Shown one piece after another: positions 19,561 through 29,556 of a stretch of 64,000 bases of DNA. Both the position numbers and the translations under genes were made by a program. Source of the stretch: Terriglobia bacterium. GTDB lineage: Bacteria > Acidobacteriota > Terriglobia > Acidiferrales > UBA7541. Below the pieces are notes generated by a model that saw only the letters and a program-made list of their open reading frames with translations, did not search any database and was not told the DNA's origin. The first letter of the stretch is position 1; the number at the start of each line of letters is the position of its first letter. The stretch lies in assembly GCA_020073705.1 (NCBI GenBank), contig JAIQES010000023.1, positions 1 to 64,000 on the forward strand. Reading direction: 5' to 3'.

Positions 19561-20019
19561 CTACTTCTGCTGGATTGACTCCAGGTACTTGGTCAGGTTA
19601 TCGAGCCGCACATTGCCAAAATCTTGATCCGCTTCGATCTGATGAAAAATAGGCCCCCAAACAGGCATCTCCCGAGAACCATGAGAGATCGAAACTTCGT
19701 CGCCGGTAATGAAATTGCGCACGCGGGCGATTGGAAACTTCCCTCCATTGTTCTTCGCCAGCACGGTCAAGTCGGGAGCCTTCGCTTTCAAGGCTGGCGC
19801 GACCGGGCCGCCGCCTTTGCCATCTGAGCCGTGACAAGCAGCGCAATGGGCGCGAAACAAGTCCGGGCCTTTCACTGAATAGATCAGCCTCTCGTATTGA
19901 CTTCTCGTTCCGGGCTTCGTCTGTGCCCTTGCAGACGCACCGCAAAGCACGGCGCAACTCAATGCACACCCCAGCAGAAGCCGTGATCCTGTATAGATTT
20001 CCACTTTGGCCATCCTCAT
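19561..20019 (-). CDS. Periplasmic monohaem cytochrome c
   Basis: 152 aa with a signal peptide (about 10-33, ending ARAQ). One CxxCH haem site is present, CAACHG (about 59-63), with the likely axial Met in SREMPVWGP (about 117). This is a small class I cytochrome used as an electron shuttle. Start ATG 20019 is tentative; a second Met lies two codons in. It lies 96 bp downstream of the YncE-like gene and in the same direction, so co-transcription is possible. The redox partner is unknown. Confidence 0.9.
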   Translation of the reverse strand: MRMAKVEIYTGSRLLLGCALSCAVLCGASARAQTKPGTRSQYERLIYSVKGPDLFRAHCAACHGSDGKGGGPVAPALKAKAPDLTVLAKNNGGKFPIARVRNFITGDEVSISHGSREMPVWGPIFHQIEADQDFGNVRLDNLTKYLESIQQK

Positions 20020-20114
20020 GGCAACGGGAATTCCTAATTTTAAAAATAGAGCCTCTCCGGCTCGCGCTAGAGCGAGAGCCGGATTGTGATGAATCGCGGC
20101 CTTGTGACTGCCGC

Positions 20115-21173
20115 CTACTGCGCCAGCTCCAAAATCACAAACGAGCCTGCTATAGGCTGCGGACGCGGCCGGGGATTGTCCGCCGTCGGAGGCGCCGCCG
20201 CCTTGAAGTCTGCCGTCACCGTAAAGACATGGTGGGTCTTCGGATCCAGGGCCATGGTCCGAGTGCCGAACTGAGTGGTGACGTTGCCGACAACGCTGTA
20301 TTTATCTGGCGAATCCTGGTGGATAACGGACACCAGACCTTCGCGGCATGAGGCAAACAGCAGGCCCGTGGTCGGATCAAACCCATTGCCGTCCGGGTCT
20401 CCCCCGATCGGTGGGGATGCGACCACTTTGCCGGTGTCCGCGTTCACGACCACCATCACCTTGTCGCAGGCCACGAAGAGGCGACGGTGTGCGGTGTCCA
20501 TAGCAAGGGCGGAAGGCTCTTCGCAGGGAGCGAGCGGCCACGATCCCTTGACGGCCAGCGTTTTCGCGTCAAATTCCGTTATTGTACTTTTGTCTTCGAT
20601 GTTCACGAAGACATTGCCCTTACCGTCCAGCGCAGGTTCCTCGGGCTTGCCGCCAAGCGCCACGGTGCCGACGACCTTCCCTGTCGTTGCGTCGATCACA
20701 GTCGAGTCCTTGGACTTGCCGTTAAAGGTGAAGACCCGCTTCGTCATGGGGTCGTAGATGATGGAGTCTGGGTCTTTGCCCTGGATCGGGATTACCGAGG
20801 TGGGCTTCAGTGTTTTCAAATCGACGATGGTCACTGTGTTCGCGTCTCCATTGCTCGTGAATCCGCGACCGAGGTCGGTCGCGAGCGCGATACCATGCAT
20901 GTTCTTGGTGTTAGAGGCAGGGATGTCACCGATAATCTTCCCGCTTACCTCGTCGACAACCATCATGTGCATCCCACGCGAGACATAGATGCGATGCGCA
21001 TCGGGATCCACTTTGAGGTAGTCCCATCCGCCGTCGCCACCCACAGGCATTCTTCGTACGACTTTATAGCCCGAGTCCGGCGCGGCGTAGGCTCCGGCAG
21101 CGGAAAGAAGCAGTGAGGAGCAGGAAAGAACACAAGCCAAAAAGAACAATCCTGAAAAACGCTGTCTTAACAT
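20115..21173 (-). CDS. Secreted YncE-like beta-propeller protein
   Basis: About 352 aa from ATG 21173, chosen because AGGGAGG lies 8 bases upstream; the open frame extends 26 codons further without signal. A signal peptide (FFLACVLSCSSLLLSAAGAYA) precedes repeated VVDxxSGKxxGxI blades, for example MMVVDEVSGKIIGDIPA, TVIDATTGKVVGTVALGG and VVVNADTGKVVASPPIGGDPDG. This is the YVTN/YncE seven-bladed propeller family. Members are periplasmic, sometimes linked to metal or quinone chemistry, and mostly unexplained. It precedes the cytochrome c gene. Confidence 0.83.
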   Translation of the reverse strand: MLRQRFSGLFFLACVLSCSSLLLSAAGAYAAPDSGYKVVRRMPVGGDGGWDYLKVDPDAHRIYVSRGMHMMVVDEVSGKIIGDIPASNTKNMHGIALATDLGRGFTSNGDANTVTIVDLKTLKPTSVIPIQGKDPDSIIYDPMTKRVFTFNGKSKDSTVIDATTGKVVGTVALGGKPEEPALDGKGNVFVNIEDKSTITEFDAKTLAVKGSWPLAPCEEPSALAMDTAHRRLFVACDKVMVVVNADTGKVVASPPIGGDPDGNGFDPTTGLLFASCREGLVSVIHQDSPDKYSVVGNVTTQFGTRTMALDPKTHHVFTVTADFKAAAPPTADNPRPRPQPIAGSFVILELAQ

Positions 21174-21368
21174 TCGAAGTACCTCCCTATCGAACAGTTC
21201 TAGTCTCCGAGTAAATTCATTTGAGAACCGACGAAGCGTCACTCCGCCCAAGAAATAGAATCTCGGTGAACTCGCAGACCCCCAGATTCTCCCTCCTTGC
21301 AGGCGTCATGATTGCTTCTCCTAGCTCTTACGAATCTCGGGTGAGAAATATTTCATCTTCTAAACCGA

Positions 21369-24300
21369 TTATTGGCGCTCGCGAGTCAGATAGAATTGCA
21401 TCGCTGGAGTGATAATCAATGACAGCACCATCGAGATCAGGATACCACCGATCACTGCGATGGCCAGAGGTTGCAGCATCTGGGAACCCGCACCCAGCGC
21501 TAGCGAGAGCGGCAACATGCCTGCCACGGCTGCCATCGCCGTCATCACGATCGGACGAAGCCGGCGGCGACCGGCTTGAATCATAGCCTCTTCAGCCGAG
21601 AATCCGAAAGCGCGGAACTTCTGGTTGGCATCGAGCAAGAGAATTCCGTTCTTGGCGACAATCCCGACCACCATGATCAAGCCCATGAACGAAGTGACAT
21701 TGAACGTGGTCCGCGTGATCAGCAGCGCCAGGAAGACACCCGAGGTCGACAGGACCGCTGAGGAAAGGATCGCCACAGGCGCGGAAAACGATCGAAACTC
21801 GAAGAGCAGGACAAGGAAAATGAGCACCAATGCGAGCAAGAGAACAATCACGAGATCGTGGAAGGACTTCTGTTGCTCCTTGAAGGTGCCTCCGTACTCG
21901 ACGCGAATCGAGGGAGGCAGATGCATATCGGCCACGACCTTCTGCACCGCCGCCACGCCAGTCCCCAGGTCCACGCCTTCCAGCCGTGCCGTGACTTCTT
22001 TTTCCCGTTGCAAGTTGTCGCGGAGAACCTCGGTCTGGCCGGGCAGTTCGCTGATCGTGGACACCGAACCAAGGGTTGCAGTTCCGCCGTTCGAATTGAC
22101 GAGAATCGTATCGCGCATCGCTTCCAGCGAAGCCCGGTTCGCCGCCGGATATCGGACACGCAAGGTGTAGGGCCGGTCGCCAATGATCACAGGTGCGGTC
22201 GCGGGTTCACCATCCACTATGGCTGAGGCGACCACGGTAAGCTGGTCGGGTGTGAAACCTGCCTTCGCCGCGGTTTGGGTGTTCACGGTAAACATGACAG
22301 CGGGCCCGCTGGTCGTATTTTCGATTCCGTCCTCGATGTCCACAACTGGCTTCTTGTAGCCGACCTGCACTCTGCCTAGCGCATCTCCTACCCGCGGTGC
22401 ATAGGTGGCCAAAAGATCCGGGTCAGGTGAAAACAGCTTGATCACTATGGGCTGTGGAGATCCGGTCAGGTCGGCGATCATGTCCTGGAGCACCTGAACG
22501 AATTCGACGTCGACGGCCGGCTCCTGTGTCGTGACTTTAGCGCGTATCTCGCTGACAATTTCATCGATCCCGCGGCTCCGCTTGTCCTTAAGCTTCACCG
22601 AAATGTCTCCGGTGTTGGGCTCGGTGACGGCTGCGAGTCCCAACTGCAATCCCGTGCGCCGCGACGTACTTTCGACCTCAGGGGTGGAGCGGCAGATTTG
22701 TTCGAGGTGTGCGACCACGCGGTTGGTTTCCTCGAGCGAACTGCCGGCCGGCGTGATGTAGTCGAGGATAAAACCGCCTTCATCCATGGCCGGCAGCAGG
22801 TCGCTGCCCAGCGCGTTGAAGCACACATAGGATACAGCGATCAGAATCACGCAGAGCCCTCCCAACCACACGGGATGCTCCAATGCACGGCGCATCCAGC
22901 GCTCGTAGAACACGATGATGCGTTCGAACCATCCTCCCTTCAGGGAAGATTCTTCCGCGGCCATCATGCGTTTGATCTGTTCGATTTCCGAAGACTCGCC
23001 GGCACCCGCCGGACCTTCTGTCCCTTCATGTCCCGAATTTGCATGACCCGCTTCCGCCGTTTTCCCGCGACGGATCAGGTGGACTCCCAGGTTCGTCGAC
23101 CATGTCAGGGCCAGTACCAGCGAAGTCAGCAATGAAACACTCATGGAAATCGCCAGAGCGCGGAAGAAGGTCCCCGTGACTCCCGTGATCGAGATTAGCG
23201 GGAGGAAAACCACGATCGGGGTGAGAGTCGACCCAATCAGCGGAATCGTGAGCTCTTTCAAAGCGCTGGCGGTCGCTTCGAGCGGTCCTTCGCCGCCATC
23301 GCGATGCAATACAATGTTCTCTACGACCACAATCGCATCATCGATGATTAGTCCGCCGGCGGCCGCCAACCCTCCCAGAGTCATCATGTTGAAGCTTTGT
23401 CCCAATATCTTCATCGCGATAAAAGTTACAAATATCGCCACGGGGATGACGAGACCGGTCATGAGTGCGGTGCCCCAGTCGCGAAGAAACAGCCAGATGA
23501 TGAATCCCGCGAGCACAAGGCCGATGATGATCGCATCGCGCACGCTGGCGATCGATTCTCGGACAATGTTCGACTGGTCGTAGAAAACACGCAGGTCAAC
23601 GCCCGAAGGAAGAGTCGGGCGAATGTTTTCGATTTCCTGATGGACCTCGTTCGCGACCTCCACCGTATTGCTATTTGGCTGCCGATTGATGCTGACCAAG
23701 ACCGCGGGCTTTCCGTTCGCGGTGACGACCGTATAGACCGGCGCCGAAGAAGGGGCAACTGTGGCGATGTCCCGAACCCGAACGGGCACATCGTTCACAT
23801 TCTTGATGACCATGTCAGCAATTTCGCCCGGAGAGTGAACCTGAGAGTTGACGAGTCCCAGGAAAAGCTGGTGATTGCGGGTCAAGAGCCCGGGCGAATC
23901 GATCAAGTTCGTGCGATTGGCGGCATCCAAAATGTCTTGCAAAGCGACGCGAGACTTCAGCATCCGGGCAGGATCCGGCGTGATTTGAAATTCCGGTACC
24001 TGACCGCCCTGAACCAGGACCGTCGCAACACCATTCATCCGGTTCAGTCGCGGCTTGATGTCGTATGTCGCCATTTCCCACAACTGCGTCTGGGGAACTT
24101 TGTCTGATGTAAGGCTGTAGCCGAGAATCGGGAAACTCGCGAAATCGAGCCGATGGGTTTGAATCTGGGCCGTTGACGGGAGAGTGTTTTGAATACGAGC
24201 TACAGCGGAATTAACCAGCTGGAGCGTCAGAATCATATCCACGTTCCAGTTAAAGAACAAATCCACTTCGGCTGACCCGCGGCTGGTAATGGAGCGGACG

Positions 24301-24560
24301 TCTTCAAGACCCGGCACGCTATTGACCGCGTTTTCGAGAGGGCGGGTGATGGTCACTTCCATCTGGTCGATCGGCATAACGCCGTTATCCACGCCGATGA
24401 TGATCCGAGGAAAGTCGGTCGCCGGGAAGACAGCAATCGGCAATGTAAAAGCCTCATAGATCCCGACAACTGCCAGCGTGAGGATCAGAAAGATGATTGA
24501 TTTAGAATGCCGGGCAAACCAATAGCGAGAACCCTCACTGAGAGGCCGGATGGTTGTCAC
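21369..24560 (-). CDS. RND-family efflux pump, inner-membrane transporter
   Basis: 1,063 aa, full AcrB/CusA-like layout: TM1 (about 22-40), large periplasmic domain, the TM2-TM6 block (about 345-505), a cytoplasmic insert rich in Gly/Glu (about 510-550), TM7 and a second periplasmic domain, then TM8-TM12 ending ITPAMQFYL. The proton-relay pair lies in GGLIIDDAIVVVENI (TM4). The GTG start overlaps the TGA stop of the adaptor gene. With the adaptor and TolC genes upstream it forms a complete tripartite exporter using the proton gradient. The substrate class (drugs or metals) is not clear. Confidence 0.94.
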   Translation of the reverse strand: MTTIRPLSEGSRYWFARHSKSIIFLILTLAVVGIYEAFTLPIAVFPATDFPRIIIGVDNGVMPIDQMEVTITRPLENAVNSVPGLEDVRSITSRGSAEVDLFFNWNVDMILTLQLVNSAVARIQNTLPSTAQIQTHRLDFASFPILGYSLTSDKVPQTQLWEMATYDIKPRLNRMNGVATVLVQGGQVPEFQITPDPARMLKSRVALQDILDAANRTNLIDSPGLLTRNHQLFLGLVNSQVHSPGEIADMVIKNVNDVPVRVRDIATVAPSSAPVYTVVTANGKPAVLVSINRQPNSNTVEVANEVHQEIENIRPTLPSGVDLRVFYDQSNIVRESIASVRDAIIIGLVLAGFIIWLFLRDWGTALMTGLVIPVAIFVTFIAMKILGQSFNMMTLGGLAAAGGLIIDDAIVVVENIVLHRDGGEGPLEATASALKELTIPLIGSTLTPIVVFLPLISITGVTGTFFRALAISMSVSLLTSLVLALTWSTNLGVHLIRRGKTAEAGHANSGHEGTEGPAGAGESSEIEQIKRMMAAEESSLKGGWFERIIVFYERWMRRALEHPVWLGGLCVILIAVSYVCFNALGSDLLPAMDEGGFILDYITPAGSSLEETNRVVAHLEQICRSTPEVESTSRRTGLQLGLAAVTEPNTGDISVKLKDKRSRGIDEIVSEIRAKVTTQEPAVDVEFVQVLQDMIADLTGSPQPIVIKLFSPDPDLLATYAPRVGDALGRVQVGYKKPVVDIEDGIENTTSGPAVMFTVNTQTAAKAGFTPDQLTVVASAIVDGEPATAPVIIGDRPYTLRVRYPAANRASLEAMRDTILVNSNGGTATLGSVSTISELPGQTEVLRDNLQREKEVTARLEGVDLGTGVAAVQKVVADMHLPPSIRVEYGGTFKEQQKSFHDLVIVLLLALVLIFLVLLFEFRSFSAPVAILSSAVLSTSGVFLALLITRTTFNVTSFMGLIMVVGIVAKNGILLLDANQKFRAFGFSAEEAMIQAGRRRLRPIVMTAMAAVAGMLPLSLALGAGSQMLQPLAIAVIGGILISMVLSLIITPAMQFYLTRERQ

Positions 24561-25864
24561 TGATCCTCTTCCTCCTCTTCCGGCATCTTTGGCGCCTGGA
24601 CTTGAATGACGACTTTAGACATGTCATCCAGTTTATCAAGCTCGAAAGCTCCTACAGTCACTACGCGCTCCCCGCCCTGGAGTCCGTCGGTAATTTGCAC
24701 GTCGCCAGCATCGCGGATGCCCACTTTGACCTTCTTCTTGTGGGGCTTATTGTCCGTGTCCAGTACGATCATGGACGTTACTCCGTCCGTGCTGGTCAAC
24801 AGGGCTGCCACAGGGGCGACAATCGCATGTGGCACAGTTTCGCCTATCATGGTTACGCGCGCGCTGACGCCAGGTTTCAGGCGCCCTCCCGAGTTGGCAG
24901 CCTGCACCCAGACTTCGACGGTTGTGCTGTTCGGGTCCAAAGCAGGGCTCACCAGGGTGACCTTGGCTTTTACGGCTGCCCCCTGCCCCGGGACTGAGAT
25001 GGTGGCCTCGTCCCCTGCTTTCAAGTGCGAGGCATCCTCCTGCGAGATATGAGCACGAGCAATGACTTGAGATAAATCCATGACCGTAATGATCGGAGAG
25101 CCGCTCGGCGCCGTCTCTCCCGCATAGAAGGGCCGGTCGGTAACCACTCCGTTGATGGGGCTGACAATCCTGGAATAGCTCAGTTGGGCTTCAGCGCTTG
25201 CGGTATCGCCCTTGGCAGCAAGCAGTTGTGCCTCCGCTACCTTGAGGTCCGACTGCTTTTGCGCGAGGTCGTATGCATTCCGGGCCTGGGTCAGAGCGAT
25301 GCCCGCGTCTTCGACATCTTTCGCGGAAACGGCTCCTTCCTTATAGAGCGCCTGACGACTGTCATAAATCCGTTGCTGAGCGTCCATAGTCTGCTTCGCA
25401 AGTTTGAGGTCTTGTGCGACTTTCTGGACTTGCATGTCGTAGGTTGCCTGAGCCTGCTGGTATCCGCCCTGGCTCTTCTGTTGCGCGCCGGTCAAATCCC
25501 GATTTTCGAGTTCCGCGAGCAATTGCCCGGCCTTCACCCTGCTTCCGCGATTCACATAAAACTTTTTGACCGGTGCGCTGACTTTCGGCACGATCGCCGC
25601 TTGGTCACGGGGATACAGCGTCGCATCAGCGCTGATCTTCAGTTGGATCGCCTCATTTTCCGCGGCGCCGACCTGCACCGTGACGGTTGGGGCTTCCTCG
25701 GGTGCCTCTTTGGCTCCGCATCCTGAAAATAGGAGGCCGGCCACGAGAGCAATGCCCATAAGGCCGCCAGGCCACCAGCCGGTGTGATTTGCAATGCCAT
25801 AGAATCTTGAATCACGGGGCGCTGTTTTTGTTTTGTCCATGATCATGTCGGTGTTTTTTAGCAT
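24557..25864 (-). CDS. RND efflux periplasmic adaptor (membrane fusion) lipoprotein
   Basis: 435 aa. A hydrophobic segment ends in the lipobox LLFSGCG (Cys near 49), so the protein is likely lipid-anchored. The barrel-sandwich half-motifs (KVSAPVKKFYVNRGSRVKAGQLL and SRIVSPINGVVTDRPFYAGE) flank a long helical hairpin (about 120-225). Beta-barrel and membrane-proximal domains follow, with an acidic tail EEEEED. It links pump and TolC channel. It begins 3 bases after the tolC stop and overlaps the pump gene, so the three are one operon. Confidence 0.93.
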   Translation of the reverse strand: MLKNTDMIMDKTKTAPRDSRFYGIANHTGWWPGGLMGIALVAGLLFSGCGAKEAPEEAPTVTVQVGAAENEAIQLKISADATLYPRDQAAIVPKVSAPVKKFYVNRGSRVKAGQLLAELENRDLTGAQQKSQGGYQQAQATYDMQVQKVAQDLKLAKQTMDAQQRIYDSRQALYKEGAVSAKDVEDAGIALTQARNAYDLAQKQSDLKVAEAQLLAAKGDTASAEAQLSYSRIVSPINGVVTDRPFYAGETAPSGSPIITVMDLSQVIARAHISQEDASHLKAGDEATISVPGQGAAVKAKVTLVSPALDPNSTTVEVWVQAANSGGRLKPGVSARVTMIGETVPHAIVAPVAALLTSTDGVTSMIVLDTDNKPHKKKVKVGIRDAGDVQITDGLQGGERVVTVGAFELDKLDDMSKVVIQVQAPKMPEEEEEDQ

Positions 25865-25867
25865 GGT

Positions 25868-27352
25868 TCAGAAACTTCCAGTCAATGTCTGAAGAGTCGC
25901 CAAGGCGGCTCGATAGCGGGCTTGGGCGTCGATGTAAGCATTTCGGGACGAGAGCAGCGCATCCTGGGCATGGACTACATCTAACACGCCGGATGCCCCT
26001 CCCACATACCGCAAATTGATGAGCCGTAGGCCTTCAGCGGCCAGTTCAGCAGTGTGACGTGAAGCGTCCACGGTGGTCCGGGCGACGGTTGCCTCGTTAT
26101 AGGCGGCGTAGAGTTCGCTAATCCGCAGCCGCTGTTCCAGGCTCAACGTCGCCTTCGCGGTTTGCTGCTTATATTCTGCTTGGTGCAACTTGCTGCGCAA
26201 TGTCCCCCAGTCCCATACCGGAATAGTCAGCGCGGCAGTGACAAAGTAGCCGAGGTTCGGTACGGGACCCACCTCCCGGAACCCGGCGCGCGGACAACGC
26301 AGCGAAAAACAATTCGCTTCGATTCCATAGTCGGTATCTACGACCAGTGTCGGAAAAAACGCAGTCTTCGCGGCCCTAACGTCCAGATCGGACTCTCGCG
26401 CAGTCTCGATAGCCACGCGGAGGTCGGGATTCTCCTTTTCGGCCATCGTCTGAACCTCCGCAAAAGCCGGCAATGCCTGTGCGGAATCGAGATCGTCCAC
26501 GACGCTAAAATTTTCATTCAACGTGGGGAAGAGGATCACTGCAAGGATCAGGCGGGCGTCCTCCATCATCAGCTTCGCTTCGTCGAAAGCCTGCGCCTGC
26601 AGCCGATATTGAATCTCCGCCTGGACGGTATCGCTGTGGGGTGACTCCCCCTCGCGTTCCGAGGCCTGCGTGATATCAAGAAAGTGCTTCGCCTGCTCGA
26701 TGGCCTGCTGGGCGGTTGCGTACTTTCGCTGCGCCACGACCAAGGCATAGAAATCCTTGCTGACGGTCACCGTCAATCCCCGCCGGGCAATTTCGGCCTT
26801 GGCTTTGGCCAAAGCCTCTGCTGCCCTCGCCTTCTTAAGCCCCGTTGCCATGAATGTGCCCGGCGAAAGGTCCTGATGGAAAACTCCCCAGGCGCGATAC
26901 ACGTGGACGCCGTCGTTCGTGACATATCTTCCGTCGGGAATAAGTCCGCCGTTGCCCTGTGTCCCGAGGTACTGCACAGAGGCGTTGACGGACGGCAGCA
27001 GTGCGGCCCTTGCCTGGACGCTGTCTTCATGTGCACTCTTCGCGTCGGAAACAGCCGATAGATACCCTGGGTCATTCTTTCGCGCCCGCTCGAGCGCGTC
27101 CTGCAGAGTCACTGTGATGGGCGGGGCAGATTGGCCCGGCCCCGGCGGCTGCAGCAGCTGCAACTGCGATTCAGCTGTTCCGGCAGGTACTGTCGTCTGA
27201 GCAAGAGCCTGCGAGTGCGGAACGGTGAACGCAACCATCATGCCGATGGCCAAAATGGTGGAATGTCTCACAGAGGGGGCACTATTGGTACGCCGCTTGG
27301 CAAGGCTGCAATTGATAAGCATGCATCTATCAAGCCAACTGGCTCTACTCAT
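25868..27352 (-). CDS. TolC-family outer-membrane efflux protein
   Basis: 494 aa. ATG 27352 is preceded by GAGGAGC with 7-base spacing. An unusually long basic N-terminus (about 30 residues) leads to a signal segment ending QALAQ. Two OEP repeats follow: VTLQDALERARKNDPGYL near 82 with helices to about 270, and ENPDLRVAIETARESDLDVRAAKTAFFPTL with helices to the end. It is the first gene of the tolC-adaptor-pump operon. Confidence 0.92.
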   Translation of the reverse strand: MSRASWLDRCMLINCSLAKRRTNSAPSVRHSTILAIGMMVAFTVPHSQALAQTTVPAGTAESQLQLLQPPGPGQSAPPITVTLQDALERARKNDPGYLSAVSDAKSAHEDSVQARAALLPSVNASVQYLGTQGNGGLIPDGRYVTNDGVHVYRAWGVFHQDLSPGTFMATGLKKARAAEALAKAKAEIARRGLTVTVSKDFYALVVAQRKYATAQQAIEQAKHFLDITQASEREGESPHSDTVQAEIQYRLQAQAFDEAKLMMEDARLILAVILFPTLNENFSVVDDLDSAQALPAFAEVQTMAEKENPDLRVAIETARESDLDVRAAKTAFFPTLVVDTDYGIEANCFSLRCPRAGFREVGPVPNLGYFVTAALTIPVWDWGTLRSKLHQAEYKQQTAKATLSLEQRLRISELYAAYNEATVARTTVDASRHTAELAAEGLRLINLRYVGGASGVLDVVHAQDALLSSRNAYIDAQARYRAALATLQTLTGSF

Positions 27353-27684
27353 TCGAATTGCTCCTCATTCCCTCGTAGCGTGCTGAAAGCGATGCGGCGA
27401 ATTCTAAACTTTGCCGCCCGGGAAAAGCAAGTGTCACGCACCCGAAAAACAGGCGATGCGTTCTTACCGCAATTCCCCCCGGGTCAGCTCGCGCCTCGTA
27501 AGCCACGTTAAATTGACTGCGCGCAAAACGGTCCCTGCGAACCTCCCGGTCCTTTCGGGAATCTCATCCTGGGTTCGTCTAAAGTGCCCACCGACGACTG
27601 AGCCACACCCAACCCCACTTCATAAAAAGCGAACGTCTTATCAAGCATTCCTGACACTGCAAGACCAGTTCGCAAGCTTTGCAC
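27353..27684. other. Intergenic region upstream of the RND operon
   Basis: 332 bases between the start of tolC (leftward) and the end of the acyl-CoA synthetase gene (leftward). It should contain the efflux promoter and any operator. I see a Shine-Dalgarno for tolC but no convincing promoter, dyad or small gene. No divergent regulator gene is present. Confidence 0.5.
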
Positions 27685-29469
27685 CTATGTATCTACGTAC
27701 AGCCCTTCAATAAGTTTCGCGTAACGTTCGTCAATTACCCGGCGCTTGAGTTTGAGCGTGTAGGTGAGGTGGCCATCGTCGAACGTGAAGTCATGGTCGA
27801 GCAGCGCGAAGCGCTTAATCGTTTCGTACTGAGCCAAGTGAGTCGTGAGACGCCTGATTTCCTCCCCGATCAGGTTGTGCACCCAGGGATCGGCGGCGAG
27901 TTCGGCGTGCGTGGGAAAGGCGCGCCCCTGCTGGCGCGCGGCGGCCTCGACGTTCGGAAAATTGGGCACGATGAGAGCCGCGATGAATTTGCGCCTGTCG
28001 CCGACCAGAACGGCGTTCAGGATCAGCGGGCTTGATTTCAGCAGGCCTTCAATCGGCTGCGGCGCGACGAATTTTCCCGCGGCTGTCTTGAACAAGTCCT
28101 TCTTGCGGTCGGTGATGTACAGGTAGCCGTCCGCGTCCAGATGCCCAATATCGCCGGTCGCGAGCCATCCGTCGGGTGAAATCACGGCGCGCGTGTCTTC
28201 CGGTTTCTTGTAATAACCCTGCATGACGCACGGGCCGTGCACAAAAATCTCACCGTCCTCGGCGATGCGCACGCTCACGTTGGCAATCGGTTTTCCGACC
28301 GTTCCCACCTTGTTTGCGCCCGGACAATTCGAGCTGACCACCGGTGAAGTCTCGGTCAGACCGTACCCCTGATAGACAGGCACGCCCACGGTCCAGAAAT
28401 ATTCGGCGAGCTCACGGGAAAGGGGTCCGCCACCAGAAATGAACGCGCGCATGCGGCCGCCCACCCCGTCCCGGATTTTGGAATACACGACCCGGTCGGC
28501 GATGCTCCAGCGGAATCGCAATCCGAGTGGCGCGCCCTCGCCGTAAGCGCGCCACCGTACCGAGCGCAGGGCCACGCGCATGGCCCAATCGAAAAGGCGC
28601 CGCTTGACACCCGTGTTCTCATGGCCTCTCTGCATGATGTTTGCATAGGTCTTCTCGAACACGCGCGGGACCGCAGCCGCCAGGGTCGGGTGCATCTCCA
28701 CCAGCGCCTGCGGGAGGTCCTCCATGCGCTCGACGTAGGCGACGGGAACGCCGCGAAACAGATAGGCATAGGTCATGACGCGTTCGTAGACGTGCGAGAG
28801 CGGAAGGAAGCTCACGGCGATATCAGCGGGCGACATCCGGTAGGCCTCGGCGGAAACCTCCTCATTCGAACTGAAATTATTGTGGGTCAGCATGACGCCC
28901 TTGGGCTCGCCCGTCGTGCCGGAGGTATAAATAATCGTCGCGAGTTGATCGGAGGTCACCCTCGCCGCGCGGAGGCGGTATTCGGCGACCGCCTCGTCAC
29001 CGGTAGCCGCGGCGAGCGTTTCATAGCGGAGAACGTCGCCGCCCAGATCCGCTGGCGCAGCAGCACAGATGATGTGCTTCACTGAGGTGAGCCGGTTGCG
29101 GCATTCGAGCAACCGGCGTGACTGCATCTCTCCCGCGACGAACACGATCTCCGCGCCGGAGTGATTCAGTATGTACACAATCCGATCGGGAGATTCGTTG
29201 AAATAGATGGGGACATCAGCAGCCCCCAGCCCCAGAATCGCGAAGTCGGCGATATGCCATTCGGGGCGGTTCGGCGCGAACAAGCCGACTCGATCTCCGG
29301 GTTTGACGCCGAACTGCTCGAGAGCATTGGAAATTCCGGCAATGCGCCGCAGAAATTCGGCGGACGACACGGGTTCCCAGCTCCCGTTGGCTTTGAACAT
29401 CACCGCGCGGTCATTGGGCAGCCGGTCGATCGCGCTCAGCAGTTTTTCCGTGAGTGTCGCGTAGGCCAT
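27685..29469 (-). CDS. Long-chain fatty acid-CoA ligase (AMP-forming)
   Basis: About 594 aa. The start ATG 29469 ([14 protein letters not shown]) matches the usual family N-terminus; ATG 29487 is six codons upstream. It activates fatty acids through an acyl-adenylate. Motifs are the P-loop [18 protein letters not shown], the Gly-rich [23 protein letters not shown], the ATP-binding TGDIGHLD, and [19 protein letters not shown] with the catalytic-lysine region. It belongs to the FadD15/FAA1-like long-chain branch. It is transcribed divergently from hutU with an 87-bp gap. No beta-oxidation genes adjoin it. Confidence 0.92.
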   Translation of the reverse strand: MAYATLTEKLLSAIDRLPNDRAVMFKANGSWEPVSSAEFLRRIAGISNALEQFGVKPGDRVGLFAPNRPEWHIADFAILGLGAADVPIYFNESPDRIVYILNHSGAEIVFVAGEMQSRRLLECRNRLTSVKHIICAAAPADLGGDVLRYETLAAATGDEAVAEYRLRAARVTSDQLATIIYTSGTTGEPKGVMLTHNNFSSNEEVSAEAYRMSPADIAVSFLPLSHVYERVMTYAYLFRGVPVAYVERMEDLPQALVEMHPTLAAAVPRVFEKTYANIMQRGHENTGVKRRLFDWAMRVALRSVRWRAYGEGAPLGLRFRWSIADRVVYSKIRDGVGGRMRAFISGGGPLSRELAEYFWTVGVPVYQGYGLTETSPVVSSNCPGANKVGTVGKPIANVSVRIAEDGEIFVHGPCVMQGYYKKPEDTRAVISPDGWLATGDIGHLDADGYLYITDRKKDLFKTAAGKFVAPQPIEGLLKSSPLILNAVLVGDRRKFIAALIVPNFPNVEAAARQQGRAFPTHAELAADPWVHNLIGEEIRRLTTHLAQYETIKRFALLDHDFTFDDGHLTYTLKLKRRVIDERYAKLIEGLYVDT

Positions 29470-29556
29470 GGTGTAGTACGAGAACATTACCGCACGAATC
29501 TCTGCGGGTGCAATCAAACTTCCTCGTGCGATAAGATGAGCGCGAGAAAGGACGCG